Both the position numbers and the translations under genes were made by a program. Of a DNA stretch of 64,000 nucleotides, positions 23,128 to 32,691 are shown one piece after another. The stretch spans positions 25,191,501 to 25,255,500 of the forward strand of contig JARKIP010000023.1 in the NCBI GenBank assembly GCA_029990175.1, given 5' to 3'. Positions within the stretch are counted from its first letter, which is position 1. The number at the start of each line of letters is the position of its first letter. Origin of the DNA: Petunia secreta. Lineage: Eukaryota > Streptophyta > Magnoliopsida > Solanales > Solanaceae. The notes beneath the pieces are model-generated. The model searched no databases and was not told the DNA's origin. It saw only the letters and a list, made by a program, of their open reading frames with translations.

Positions 23128-24199
23128 ATTAAAACAAAGGGACGAACAATATTTATAACTAAATATAATGGTAAAAATTTATCTGCCCTCAGCCGCACCA
23201 AACTATGATTTTGCATGGAACCAAATAATATAATTAACACGGGGATGCATAGACACACAATTTTTCACTAAGTGGCATAAGAAAAATGTGTAACTAATGA
23301 AAATTAAGGTTCATTGGAATGAATTACCTTAAGTAAGACAGCATTAGCCGGGGGGAATCTTTTCAAACATATCACCTGCAATAAACTTCAAGTTATCGCT
23401 TCCATGCAAGTTAGCTACAACCTGTGGGCGATCAAATACGAAGCATTCCAATTCTGGGAAGGATTTAGCGATGGCCTTGGCAATAGTCCCCGTTCCCCCA
23501 CCGACATCCACCAACGTTGTCAATCCCTCAAACGCATGCTTACACTTATCCAACATCACCTTGGCGACCAATATTGAATCTACAGCCATGTTTTCGTTAA
23601 ATGCATCCCCCGAACTGGGTTGTTAGTAAAAAAATCCCAGAAATTCTCCCTGTACGCAGTAAAAAAAGGAGTTGATTCCTCATTCTTGAACCAATCACCC
23701 ATAGATGACCATGCTTTCAGGAGATAAAGATCATAGGAATTGTTACGTGCTTTCAAGCGCCCAGTTATTTGTAGAAGGAGACAGGCTGGTGTAAGTGAGT
23801 AAGCTACTAATTCTTCTTGGTCTCACAGATCTGCTGGTTTTTGTTGGAGAAGGAGACCAGAATGAACTAAGGCATTGAGAAGCCTGGGGAGGTAGCAAGA
23901 CTTAGAAGGGTTTATAGGAAGAGCGGCTAGCATCTCGGGAAGAGTGATTGGTTTCCCATGTTTGTGGATGATATCTGGAATCCCAAATTGAGCTGCACAC
24001 TGGGTAAAAAACACATTTGTTGCGCACAACTGAAGGTTCCATACTTGCGCTTCAGCTCGAAGAAACTCTTCTGATGTAAGACTCTCAAAATCAGCCATGA
24101 AAACTAAATTAATTAACTCTCACAACTATGAATGGAATTGTATCTCGTTTGTTTAGCTATGTTTTTTCAAGTACAATTTGATGTGAATAGACGATCTCC

Positions 24200-24222
24200 A
24201 ACGGATGATATATATGTATAAA
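24200..24222 (-). promoter_or_regulatory. Core promoter of the O-methyltransferase pseudogene
   Basis: On the - strand the sequence reads TTTATACATATATATCATCC, a TATA-rich core about 105-120 bp upstream of the ATG at 24098. A MYB-type core (CCGTTG) lies just downstream at about 24196-24201. Only about 265 bp of original promoter remain before the solo LTR at 24365. Confidence 0.45.
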
Positions 24223-24364
24223 CTGGTTATGCAAGAGTTAGGGTCTACGGAGGACTGGAATTAAATATCAAATCGTCTAGTGCACGTTCACGTATCAATT
24301 CATGTCCTGGCCACTTTGTCTTGGCTCTAATATAGGATATTAATGAGTTAACAATATTTCTTTT

Positions 24365-26754
24365 TGAAACGACCTCGGTTAGTCGTTTTGGAAGTTAGGA
24401 CTCCGATTGGCGTGCCATTCGTAATGTCCATTAGGACATGTCTGTAAAATTTGAGCTAAATCAGACCTCGTTTGGTAGGCATCGGAAGAATGTTTCAGTT
24501 TTTATTATCAATAAATATTAAAAAGAGATTTTCGAGCTTGGTTTTGGTGAATGAGCTCCGATTAGAAATCCGAAAGTGCCGTTAGGTTCGTATGATTATT
24601 TGTTACTTTTGTGATTTTTCGAAAGTGAATTTCGATGTTGTTCGGCTAGTTTCCGCTAAAATGCCGAAAGTTAAATAATTTGATCTTTTTCTATTTAATT
24701 TGCATATTAAGTTTCGGGAGTTCGATTTGATATCTGCCTTAGCAAGTGTGTTACATATATTTTGTATAACTGGTATGCAAAAGTTGGAATTATTTCGAGT
24801 ATCATAGGGTACCATTTTAATTTTCGTCACGAAAAGAAAATAAAAGAAAAATAAAAAGACAAAAAAGGAAAGAAAAGGTGACCATGGGCGGTGACCCTTA
24901 GCTATCTTACAACTACAGAACATAAAAATCGAACAGAAACAGAAAATGCAAAAGTTGACGCAGATAAAGAAAAATGCCAAAAAATAAGAAAAGAGCCGGA
25001 GAAAAGTAAGATTTTTACCCCCGAGACATCCAGGTAATGATCTTAATATATTATTTGAGTCTATTATGTGTGTTTGGATATATTTTAACGGTAAAACTTG
25101 GAATATTAGACATCGTTTTAGTAAGTTCAATTAATAGTTTAAAGGGTCAATTGGACCCCGATAATGAAATTGATTATATATTCGTACTCAGTGAGTTATG
25201 GGCAACATATAAATGTAATTTATTTAGGGTTTGGTTATGTGACCTTAAACCCTGTATATAGGCCTGGCCTGTGTATTGCGTATACGAATAGGGTATCAGG
25301 TTCCTAACCGGATTGCCCTAAGATGTAGGGAATGAAGCCTTTAGCCTAATGTGATATATTTTTCGGCTTATTGAGCACAGTGGGATCGTTTGGCAATGAA
25401 TTCAAAGAATAAAATGGTTGTAGGGTAGCAGTGTTAACTTTGGAATGAGGTAAGTGTTTATATCCATTTCTTTGGAGGCACCTGGCCTCGTGGATTTTCT
25501 ACTACGTGTTCCTTACGTGTGTAGCTGCCGATAGGCGTACTCATTACGCCTTAGCTTTCGATTTACATTGTATATTATATGTTATGTCCTGTTGTTGGTA
25601 TTGCATTGAGGATCTGAGCATGGTACTCTGGCTGTGAGTTGGCATCTACTTCCCGGCTATCGATTAGAGTCCCGCGCCAGTGAAGGGTTATTATTGCATC
25701 ACATTGCATTCATATGCATTATATGTCATTCATATGCATTACATTGCATATCATATTGGGTGCAGGAGTATTCCGCCCCAGGAGCAGGAGGATTCCGCTC
25801 CATTGTATCATATTGAGGATAGAAGGATTCCGCCCCAGGAGAGTGCAGGAGTATTCTGCCTCTGGTTTACATTTTATCAGGTGCAGGAGTATTCCGCCTC
25901 TGTTTTATATTATATCGGGTGCATGATTATTCCGCCCCAGGAGCAGGAGTATTCCGCTCCAGTTGGTTATCAGATTGGGTTCCCCTCGAATGCAGGAGTA
26001 TTCCGCTTCGGGATGGGATGACGGGCACATGTGACCCTTTGCATCAGATTTCATTTCATTTCATTTCTTTTCATACCATTGTGCAGACTTGTGGTACATA
26101 ACTTCTGTTCTGCTTATACGTGCATTGCTTATTTTTTGATATGTTTCCGGCTCGTATTCCTGGCTGAGTTTATGGTTTCATACGTGTTTCCGGTTACTAT
26201 CTGGCTCCGCCTTTTTATAATTTAAATAAGAGAAATTTGGTTTATCTATTTCTTCTCCTTGGCTAGCTATCCTATTCTTTGAGGTGGCTAGTTTGCCCCA
26301 CTTATTGAGTCCTTTAGACTCACCCTTGTTTGTTGTTTGTTTCTTGTCTATCTATTTCGTTTCAGCAGGTTCGCTCCATGACTGAGTTCGCCACGTTGTT
26401 CAGGAGCGAAGACGACTTCAGCTGTCAGGGTGAGCCAGCTTTATTCCGAATGGCCACCAGTTTATTGTTTATTATTTCAGTTGCATTTTGCTCCCTTCAA
26501 GAAGTATCTGTTTTCTTTTGTACTCTTAGATGTCTAGTCTGGATAACCGTAAACGTAGTTTGTTGGGTAGTCAGCTGTAATTTTTTTTGTACAGCTTGGA
26601 GGTATCAGCATGTCTGTGCTTTTTTCTAAGTCTTGTTATTATTTATGAATTGAATTATATTTATTTTTCTAATTGAATTGGTAAGGATCGCCCGACGGGT
26701 TTAGGACAGTATGTCGGGTGCCCGCACGGCCTAACCGGATTTTGGGTCGTGTCA
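24365..26754 (+). repeat. Family-1 solo LTR with target duplication
   Basis: A 2390-bp LTR starting TGAAACGACC and ending GGGTCGTGTCA, flanked on both sides by the 5-bp repeat ctttt (24360-24364 and 26755-26759). The perfect duplication with a single LTR shows a complete insertion later reduced by recombination between its two LTRs. The candidate intron sites are kept (25450 and 26368), as is a minisatellite (25756-26015). The palindromic TATA region is degenerate (ttagctatcttac near 24900). The LTR stands 267 bp upstream of the pseudogene start, in the opposite orientation. Confidence 0.93.
25756..26015 (+). repeat. LTR minisatellite (solo LTR)
   Basis: Seven or so degenerate units built on GCAGGAGTATTCCGCCCC and GCAGGAGTATTCCGCTCC. 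The GTATTCC form seen here dominates in element F as well, while element A has GGATTCC, so arrays differ by subfamily. Confidence 0.8.
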
Positions 26755-26759
26755 CTTTT

Positions 26760-27830
26760 CTATCAGTTATCTTTTTTATTTTGTTCCTATCTTCAATACC
26801 AAATTTTTTGGATGTAATGATTTCTAAGTATGGTCATATACAAGGTCCGGTAGAATAGTTCTTTGGCAATGGATTGGAAGAGTTTCGTTTGTTGCCTATT
26901 TCGCAATAATCATTGAGTATACAAGGAAGGAAATGATCCAACAAGGCGTATCTCTCTTCCTTCGCGCGTATGTCCAACCGTGATACATCTTGAAATGTTT
27001 GTTGGATTCAATTAGCCTGATGATTAAATGTCATTGTTGACTTTACATAATATGGAAAAGGTTTCGTTATCTTCTCCTTAGTTCGTTCGGTAATATTTAA
27101 GCTGTTATCTTATCAATCAGAAACTAGCCAGATTTTCATACTCATCGAATGACGAGATGCATTGAATTAAACTTTTAAATGACATTATTACCGAGTTTTC
27201 TTATTTCAGTTGGCATATGCTAATCTAAATGAGTTATTTTCATATTTTTTCGGTATGTTTTAGTATGTTGGATTTCAAAAGATGGGAGAGTCACAAAAAT
27301 ATATTTGAGTAGTATAGATTAATGAAACTTTTATAAAGATTATGAAATCAATATCATATCATATTAACTTTTATTTAAGGATAGGGCAGCACGGTGACAG
27401 ATACACAAGTTAATCACTGTTTTCAGAATCTCATAAGTAAGTTAACTTTTTAATTATTTAATGCCTATATTATATACTTGTAAAACCGACGTGTATATTT
27501 GCGCCATATCCAAGTTGAGTGATATTCTCCATAATAAGTACCTAAAGTCGACGGGTTGTAGGTAGAACTGAATTATAGCTGGCAACGATAGGGAATTCCA
27601 GCTCAAGGTAGCAAGTCCCATCCGTCCATCTGTGTGTTATAAACAGTCTCGCATGTCACGTTGGCTATCCTAAAAAAAGTTACAAAAACCCCCCATTACA
27701 TCGCACGTAAGACTTAAAAAAAAACAGTAGCGACTCCCTAATTGAACTACGTTTGCATCATTACCCGATAAATGATTCTTCTATATTTTTCTAAGAGCAC
27801 AAATAGGATGACCAGATTCATGAGATATAT
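26760..27830. other. Intergenic, no recognisable feature
   Basis: Moderately AT-rich sequence with no open frame above background and no terminal repeat that I can pair. Confidence 0.5.
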
Positions 27831-28025
27831 TACTCCCTCCGGAGCTATTTATGTAACAGAAGAGTTTTAGAAAAAAAATAATATTTTTAATATTTGTAGT
27901 ATAAAATAAATCATAAATATTTATGTGGATATAAATCATCATGATACAAAATTTAGAAAGCTGAAATACTTTTTGAAACGAACTAATAAGAAATTGCTTC
28001 TACATAAACTGACACAGTAAAAGTA
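27831..28025. mobile_element. Stowaway-like MITE relic
   Basis: Left end TACTCCCTCCGGAGCTATTT followed by atgtaaca matches the plant Stowaway-type start (TACTCCCTCCG). The right end, read in reverse (tacttttactgtgtcagtttatgtagaa), is a degenerate counterpart. It is about 195 bp long with an AT-rich centre. The right terminus is poorly preserved, so the extent is approximate. Confidence 0.4.
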
Positions 28026-28195
28026 ATTATTTTGCTGGATGCTGCAATATACACTATAGCCATTTTAGTTCATTTTGTTCTTAGTTCTCCTTTTCGTGTG
28101 ACATGTATTTTGTTTTTGGATCTAATCTATCTATTTAGGCCTGGGCCTCAAGCCCTAGCAAGCAAAGTCGGAACCGACTCTAATCAAATTATGTA

Positions 28196-29217
28196 GGGCT
28201 AATCACAAATATATACAACCCTAACACCAAAATTACAAAAAATAACAATATTATTCCAATTTATAAAATATACCAACATTTCTTTACCCATTATATACAA
28301 AACCAACAAAATTAACAAATTAGGGTTCCTTCTTCTTCCTACTGTCCCCCCCCCCCCCACTGCCACCACCCCAGGCGGCGGCGGCGCCTAGTCACCGCCG
28401 GCCGCCGCCGCCGGCCACCCACCGGATTTTTTTTTTTTTTTTTTTTTGTATCTAAAATATGAAATACACATATAAACATTGATTTCTCTTTGAAAATACA
28501 CTTGCAACATACATATAAACAAAAAATACATGTAAATACACAAAAAAAAATATTTTACATACACTAAACACACACATACATACAAGGATCTACGGATCTA
28601 CAAAATAAACATACAAATTTATGTATGTCACACATACACTTGACATACACACAAAAACACATACAAAAAATACAATAGATGTTCAGATATACATGTTCAT
28701 ACAGTAACATACACGTTCATACACTTCTGTGCTGAAAAATTATTACATGTATATACACGAACATACAGATACATACACTTGCAGATCTGAATTTGAATGT
28801 GTATATTCAAATGTAAAAAAGAAGAAGGAGAAACAGATCTGAACTTGTATTAACAAAATACATGTGTATACATAAAAATACACACATATACACGTACAAA
28901 ATGAAAAAAGAAAAAGAAAAATGAGGAGAAGATGAGAAAAGAGGAGCAGATCTGCTCCAATCACCATGGTGGAGACACGCAGGGGCTGCGACGACGGAGC
29001 AGAGGCATGGGGGGGTGACGGCGGGAGGGTGGGGTGGGTGGGTGGAGGAGAGGAGAGAAAGAGAGAGGGAGAAGTTAGGGTTTTGGGTAGAGAGGGAAAT
29101 GAAAAATTGTATATTTTGTAAAATGTGAAAAAGTGTTGGTATATAGGGTAATTATTTAAAAATATCGGTATTTTTTGTAATTAAGTGGTTTAGTATGTCA
29201 ATTAGCGTAAAAATGTC
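28196..29217. mobile_element. Non-autonomous Mutator-like element M2
   Basis: About 1.02 kb flanked by a perfect 9-bp direct repeat, aattatgta (28187-28195 and 29218-29226). The left end reads GGGCTAATCAC, then ATATACAACCCTAACACC and ATTACAAAAAATAACAAT. The reverse of the right end gives GCTAATTGAC and ATTACAAAAAATACC. The layout mirrors M1: pyrimidine-rich arm, G+C-rich block (28350-28430), poly-T, ACATAC-rich centre, G+C-rich block (28945-29050), purine-rich arm. The left end aligns with the right end of M1 over about 75 bp. It has no coding capacity. Confidence 0.6.
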
Positions 29218-29226
29218 AATTATGTA

Positions 29227-29518
29227 TGTGACCGAACCAAGCCAAGTTTGAGTCTAGTCAAACCAAGTTTTATTTCATATCGAGGCTGAGTCGAGCTCAA
29301 CCAAATTTTACTATCATTTGAATTGATTGAACCTAAGCTGGGATTTTTATATTTGTATCCACATAGGCAATGTCTATAGTGGTTTTTTTAATTAATATTC
29401 TAATAAGATATAAAATAGAATTGAATTATCTTTACTCTATGCTCATGCCTAAACAATATATCAAAAAAGATAATTGTTAGATAGTAGATTAAGAACATTG
29501 TAGCAATTTAGTATAATT
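29227..29518. other. Intergenic, no recognisable feature
   Basis: AT-rich DNA between M2 and the SINE, with nothing identifiable. Confidence 0.5.
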
Positions 29519-29533
29519 AACTCAAGTATGAAT

Positions 29534-29733
29534 GTGACCACCAAGTGATGTGATGCAGTGGATGGGACTGCTCCTCCCTTAACCAGAGGTTTCGACTTTG
29601 AGCTCTAGGTATGAAAAAATCCTTGACAGAGAGCGCTTCTCCCCGAATCAGGCCCTATGCGGCGCGAAACCGGATTAGTCGGGGCTCCAATGAGGGTACC
29701 GGACACCGGGTGGAAAATAAAATAAATAAATAA
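29534..29733 (+). mobile_element. tRNA-derived SINE
   Basis: A 200-bp retroposon flanked by a perfect 15-bp duplication, aactcaagtatgaat (29519-29533 and 29734-29748). The left part is tRNA-like: an A-box-like GATGCAGTGGAT near 29553 and a B-box-like GGTTTCGACTTTG near 29588. The body contains GGGCTCCAATGAGGGTACCG-like sequence and CCGGACACCGGGTGG, and it ends in AAATAAATAAATAAA. This agrees with Solanaceae SINEs of the SolS/TS type as I remember them. It is transcribed by RNA polymerase III in life and moved by LINE proteins. Confidence 0.85.
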
Positions 29734-29748
29734 AACTCAAGTATGAAT

Positions 29749-30351
29749 CTGTAAAAAATCATATTCATGATAAATTGTTTGATTAAGAAAAGATGTAAAA
29801 ACAATGTAATTTAATAATATATGTAGAAATAAGGTTGATGTAATGTAAAAATAAATTTTTATAGCTATACAATAATATCAAAGAATATGATTACATAACA
29901 ATACTAATGGTAAGTTTTAAAATCACATCTTAAAATTAATACATCACAATGAATACAATAATTATTAATTTTATCAAGTTAATAATTTAAATTCTTTAAC
30001 TAAAATTATTAAGTGCATAATTATTTAACTAGGAGTCTCTCGGCGCATGCTAAAGTCAAATATCTAACGTACACCCATCAGAAAGGCCTAACGCACGACA
30101 AAAGAAGGCTAGAATGAAGACTGAAATAGCAAATCCGAAGGTAATAGAAGCTAATTGGAAGGTCATATGATGATTAGGAAATGAGGGCTCCATACAGATG
30201 ATATGTGGAAAAGTAAGTACTTAAACCCTATTGACAACAGAACTATGGCCACCATTATCACGCGCGATGAACATGACACCTCCACCAGTGGTGAGTTCAG
30301 CTGGAGACCAAACGATTTCACAGGTCCAAAAGTCGGGAATTAGCTTAATGA
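29749..30351. other. Intergenic, left flank of the CACTA element
   Basis: Very AT-rich to about 30010, then of mixed composition with weak coding character near 30180-30340 but no continuous frame. The last three bases (30349-30351, tga) are the target duplication of the CACTA element. Confidence 0.5.
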
Positions 30352-31670
30352 CACTACTAGAAAAACAGTAAATAGCTACAAAATGGCTCGCCAATCACAT
30401 AGCGAGTGAGTTCCCTCTCCAATCTGTGTTTTACAGTAAAAAATAGTTTAAAAAATTAAATTAAAAAAATTGGTGACAGAATTCGTTCTCCAGTCAAAAA
30501 GTTAAAAAGGTGTCAGGTGCTGGCTAGGGTATTCCGTCGCCAATCACCTGACATCTTTTTTAACTTTTTGATTAGAGATGGAATTCCATCTCCAAGCCTA
30601 ACAAAATAATACATACTCTCCCTTTCCACCTATCTTTCTTTCAAATGTGAGATCACAAGACTTTTCTACTCCTACTCTTCATCTACAAAAAAGCATTTTT
30701 ATCTCTTCTTCTCCATTACTAAATTTTTAAAAAGAAAAGCAAAACTTTTTCTTTTCTTACACAACTCTTCTTATACACCAATCTTGTTATGTTTCCTTAA
30801 CAACCCCAAAACTTTTAACCAAAACCCCATCAACAAAATCATACAATTTTCATAAAAACACGCGTTTTAATGTTGAAGGCTCGCGGGGTAAATGTGGAGA
30901 TACAATGGGAACTAAAGTTGAAGATTCAAGTGAGCTAATTTACAACCCATTAAACAGAGAAGCTAAAAATTCAACAATAAAAGTTGAAGATCACAAGGAT
31001 GTTGAAGACTTGAACGTCAAAGTTGTACGAGACTTTGACTTAAATGTTGTCGATACTGCTTTTGATTTAAACAAATTTTCAGATGAAGAACAAGCTTTTG
31101 AGCAAGGCGGAGCGCAACAAACATTTATTACGATGATGTTTCAAATCTGGTTTCCCAAATATTTTTAAGGTAGTCTTAATGAATATCGTTCTGTTATATT
31201 TTTGTTGTTCTATGGCAATGAAGCTCAACAATATGGTCAGCTTTGATGTAGATTTTTAGTTGTATGTTGAGAAAAATAATTAACATTGCAATACGAATCT
31301 TTCATTATGCTTGAATAGGTTGTATTACTATTTTAACACAATTTAAATGGCTAATTTTGATTTTTGCTGCTTTGTATCCAGTTTCTAATATTTTTATTTA
31401 GTAGGACTAATATAGTTGCGAATGAATTCGGTCGCTAAACACTATCTGACACGCCGGCTACATTTTCGTTTGGCGACGGAATTTCCTCGCCAAACACTTT
31501 CAGACACACGAGCTACTTTTTTGTTTGGCGACAGTATACGGTTGCTGAAACTGTCAACGACGCGCCAAAAAGTGATGACATCGCAGCAACAGAATTCTCT
31601 CTCTGTACCCCATTTAGCTAGGGAATTCCGTCTCCAATCATTGTTGCAAAAGAGAGTATTTCTAGTAGTG
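30352..31670. mobile_element. Non-autonomous CACTA (En/Spm-type) element
   Basis: Starts CACTACTAGAAAAAC and ends GTATTTCTAGTAGTG, an inverted pair with the CACTA signature, flanked by the 3-bp duplication tga (30349-30351 and 31671-31673). It is 1319 bp long, far too short for a transposase. Both subterminal regions are filled with variants of a palindromic motif around GAATTC (GGCGACGGAATTCCGTCGCC-like): four to five on the left (30380-30600) and four to five on the right (31420-31640). Such subterminal repeats bind the transposase in known CACTA elements. Confidence 0.9.
30905..31168 (+). CDS. Hypothetical ORF inside the CACTA element with repeated DLN motifs
   Basis: 87 codons starting ATG at 30905. 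The protein is acidic and contains FDLNVVDTAFDLNKFSDEE, two DLN-type motifs that resemble the EAR repression motif of plant transcriptional regulators. A C/T-rich leader with TATA-poor sequence precedes it. It could be a fragment of a captured host gene or an exon of a CACTA-derived transcript. There is no family match I can name, and expression is unproven. It may equally be chance, although the motif repetition argues for real coding ancestry. Confidence 0.35.
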   Translation: MGTKVEDSSELIYNPLNREAKNSTIKVEDHKDVEDLNVKVVRDFDLNVVDTAFDLNKFSDEEQAFEQGGAQQTFITMMFQIWFPKYF

Positions 31671-31673
31671 TGA

Positions 31674-32570
31674 AGATGTAAAGTGCTTGGAGTCTACATC
31701 ATTAACAAAGCTAGAACAATAGTAGAGCAACACCGAAAGGAATTGGATCTAGCTCAGACAACGGAGAGAGCAAAATATGGAGCAACCTACTTTCCAGGAA
31801 CACTACGAGGGCTATGAATCTTAGTTTTTTTTCCCAATTATAAAGGAAGGTGAAATGTGTTAGGTATATCGTTGATATTCCTTAGACCCAATCTCATATT
31901 TAATAATTTGAACATATTTTTGTGTTGGCCTAAATCTGATTAGGACAATCAATCGATTGTATCAAAGTTGTAATTAACAAAATCAAGATAAGTAAAAATA
32001 GTGGAACAAGAATATGACCTTTTCTGGATTTATTTTTAATGCCTTTCCATGATTACAAAGTGGATATTTATATTTATGGCCATTACTTCCATGTTCATCA
32101 TGGCCAACCCATGATCTCCCTCCTTAATACAACAATAATGGGCAACGGTTACGAAATTAATTGCACTAAAGCATAACGGCTTCTCTGAGGGCTGTATCAA
32201 TCGCCTCGGGGAACCAAGCCTCTGCATGCCCGAGGCACGGACTTCATCAAGTCTTGCCGATGCATCTTGCCTTTGGGTTCTCTCCTCGAGGAGTTAACTC
32301 AACAAGCGTCCGTTGATGCTTGCCCCGAACCCTGGCCCGAGGCACGGTTAATTTTTCACCCAATACAGATAGTCTCTCCACTCCTCGATTAGTTGACAAA
32401 ACTTACAAGGAGTGGAATGAATTTGAGCGGGAAGTCGTCGTGGCCGCACGTGCACCATTAAGTTCAATGGCAGTTGTCACTCCATATTCCCATCCATCAA
32501 ACATGGCGTCTGTTGATTAGATGTGACCCTTCGTTCCTCCTTCCCCATGTAAACTCAATGATGGTTTTCA
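31674..32570. other. Right flank of the CACTA element and probable LTR remnant of the outer Tat element
   Basis: At 31690-31819 a short frame reads LGVYIINKARTIVEQHRKEL and ends TLRGL before a stop. It looks coding but I cannot identify it. From about 31857 (tgttaggtatatcg) to the TATA box at 32574 the sequence has the look of LTR or leader DNA (repeated CTCGAGG/CCCGAGGCACGG around 32200-32345). It would be the place for the 3' LTR of the - strand Tat element, but I could not fix its ends. Confidence 0.3.
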
Positions 32571-32573
32571 TCC

Positions 32574-32584
32574 CTATATATAGC
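32574..32584 (+). promoter_or_regulatory. TATA box of the antisense extra ORF
   Basis: CTATATATAGC 108 bp upstream of the ATG at 32692, followed by a C/T-rich leader (cttcatcttcttcactttc...). This is a good RNA polymerase II core promoter by plant standards. Confidence 0.55.
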
Positions 32585-32691
32585 TCTACTTACTCTTCAT
32601 CTTCTTCACTTTCACCTTCACTAATAACAGTAAACTTCTCCAAGCAATTTCTCTTCTTTGAAGAGAAAACATTCAATTTTTCTAGAAAAAA

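Larger units (their letters stand above)
21082..24098 (-). pseudogene. Plant O-methyltransferase pseudogene, two exons
   Basis: Exon 1 is 24098-23328 and exon 2 is 21383-21082, about 357 codons in all, the normal size for plant SAM-dependent O-methyltransferases of phenolic compounds. The N-terminal dimerisation region starts MADFESLTSEEFL. The SAM-binding loop LVDVGGGTGTIAKAIAKSFP lies near 23530-23465, followed by FVFDRPQVV and FIAGDMFEKIP. Exon 2 opens with WILHDWSDEQC and ends GSRFLIELYP then a stop, the typical family C-terminus. The splice sites are intact: AAG|GTAATT at 23328/23327 and GAACAG|TGG at 21384/21383, phase 0 at the usual place. It is broken by an in-frame TGA at codon 92 (23823-23825), a one-base shift near 23617 and a one-base loss in an A-run near 21337. 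The family methylates flavonoids, phenylpropanoids or stilbenes, and the exact substrate cannot be told. Confidence 0.9.

Noticed and set aside
32036..32227. Small - strand frame upstream of the extra ORF
   Set aside because: No motif, and it lies in probable LTR or leader sequence.
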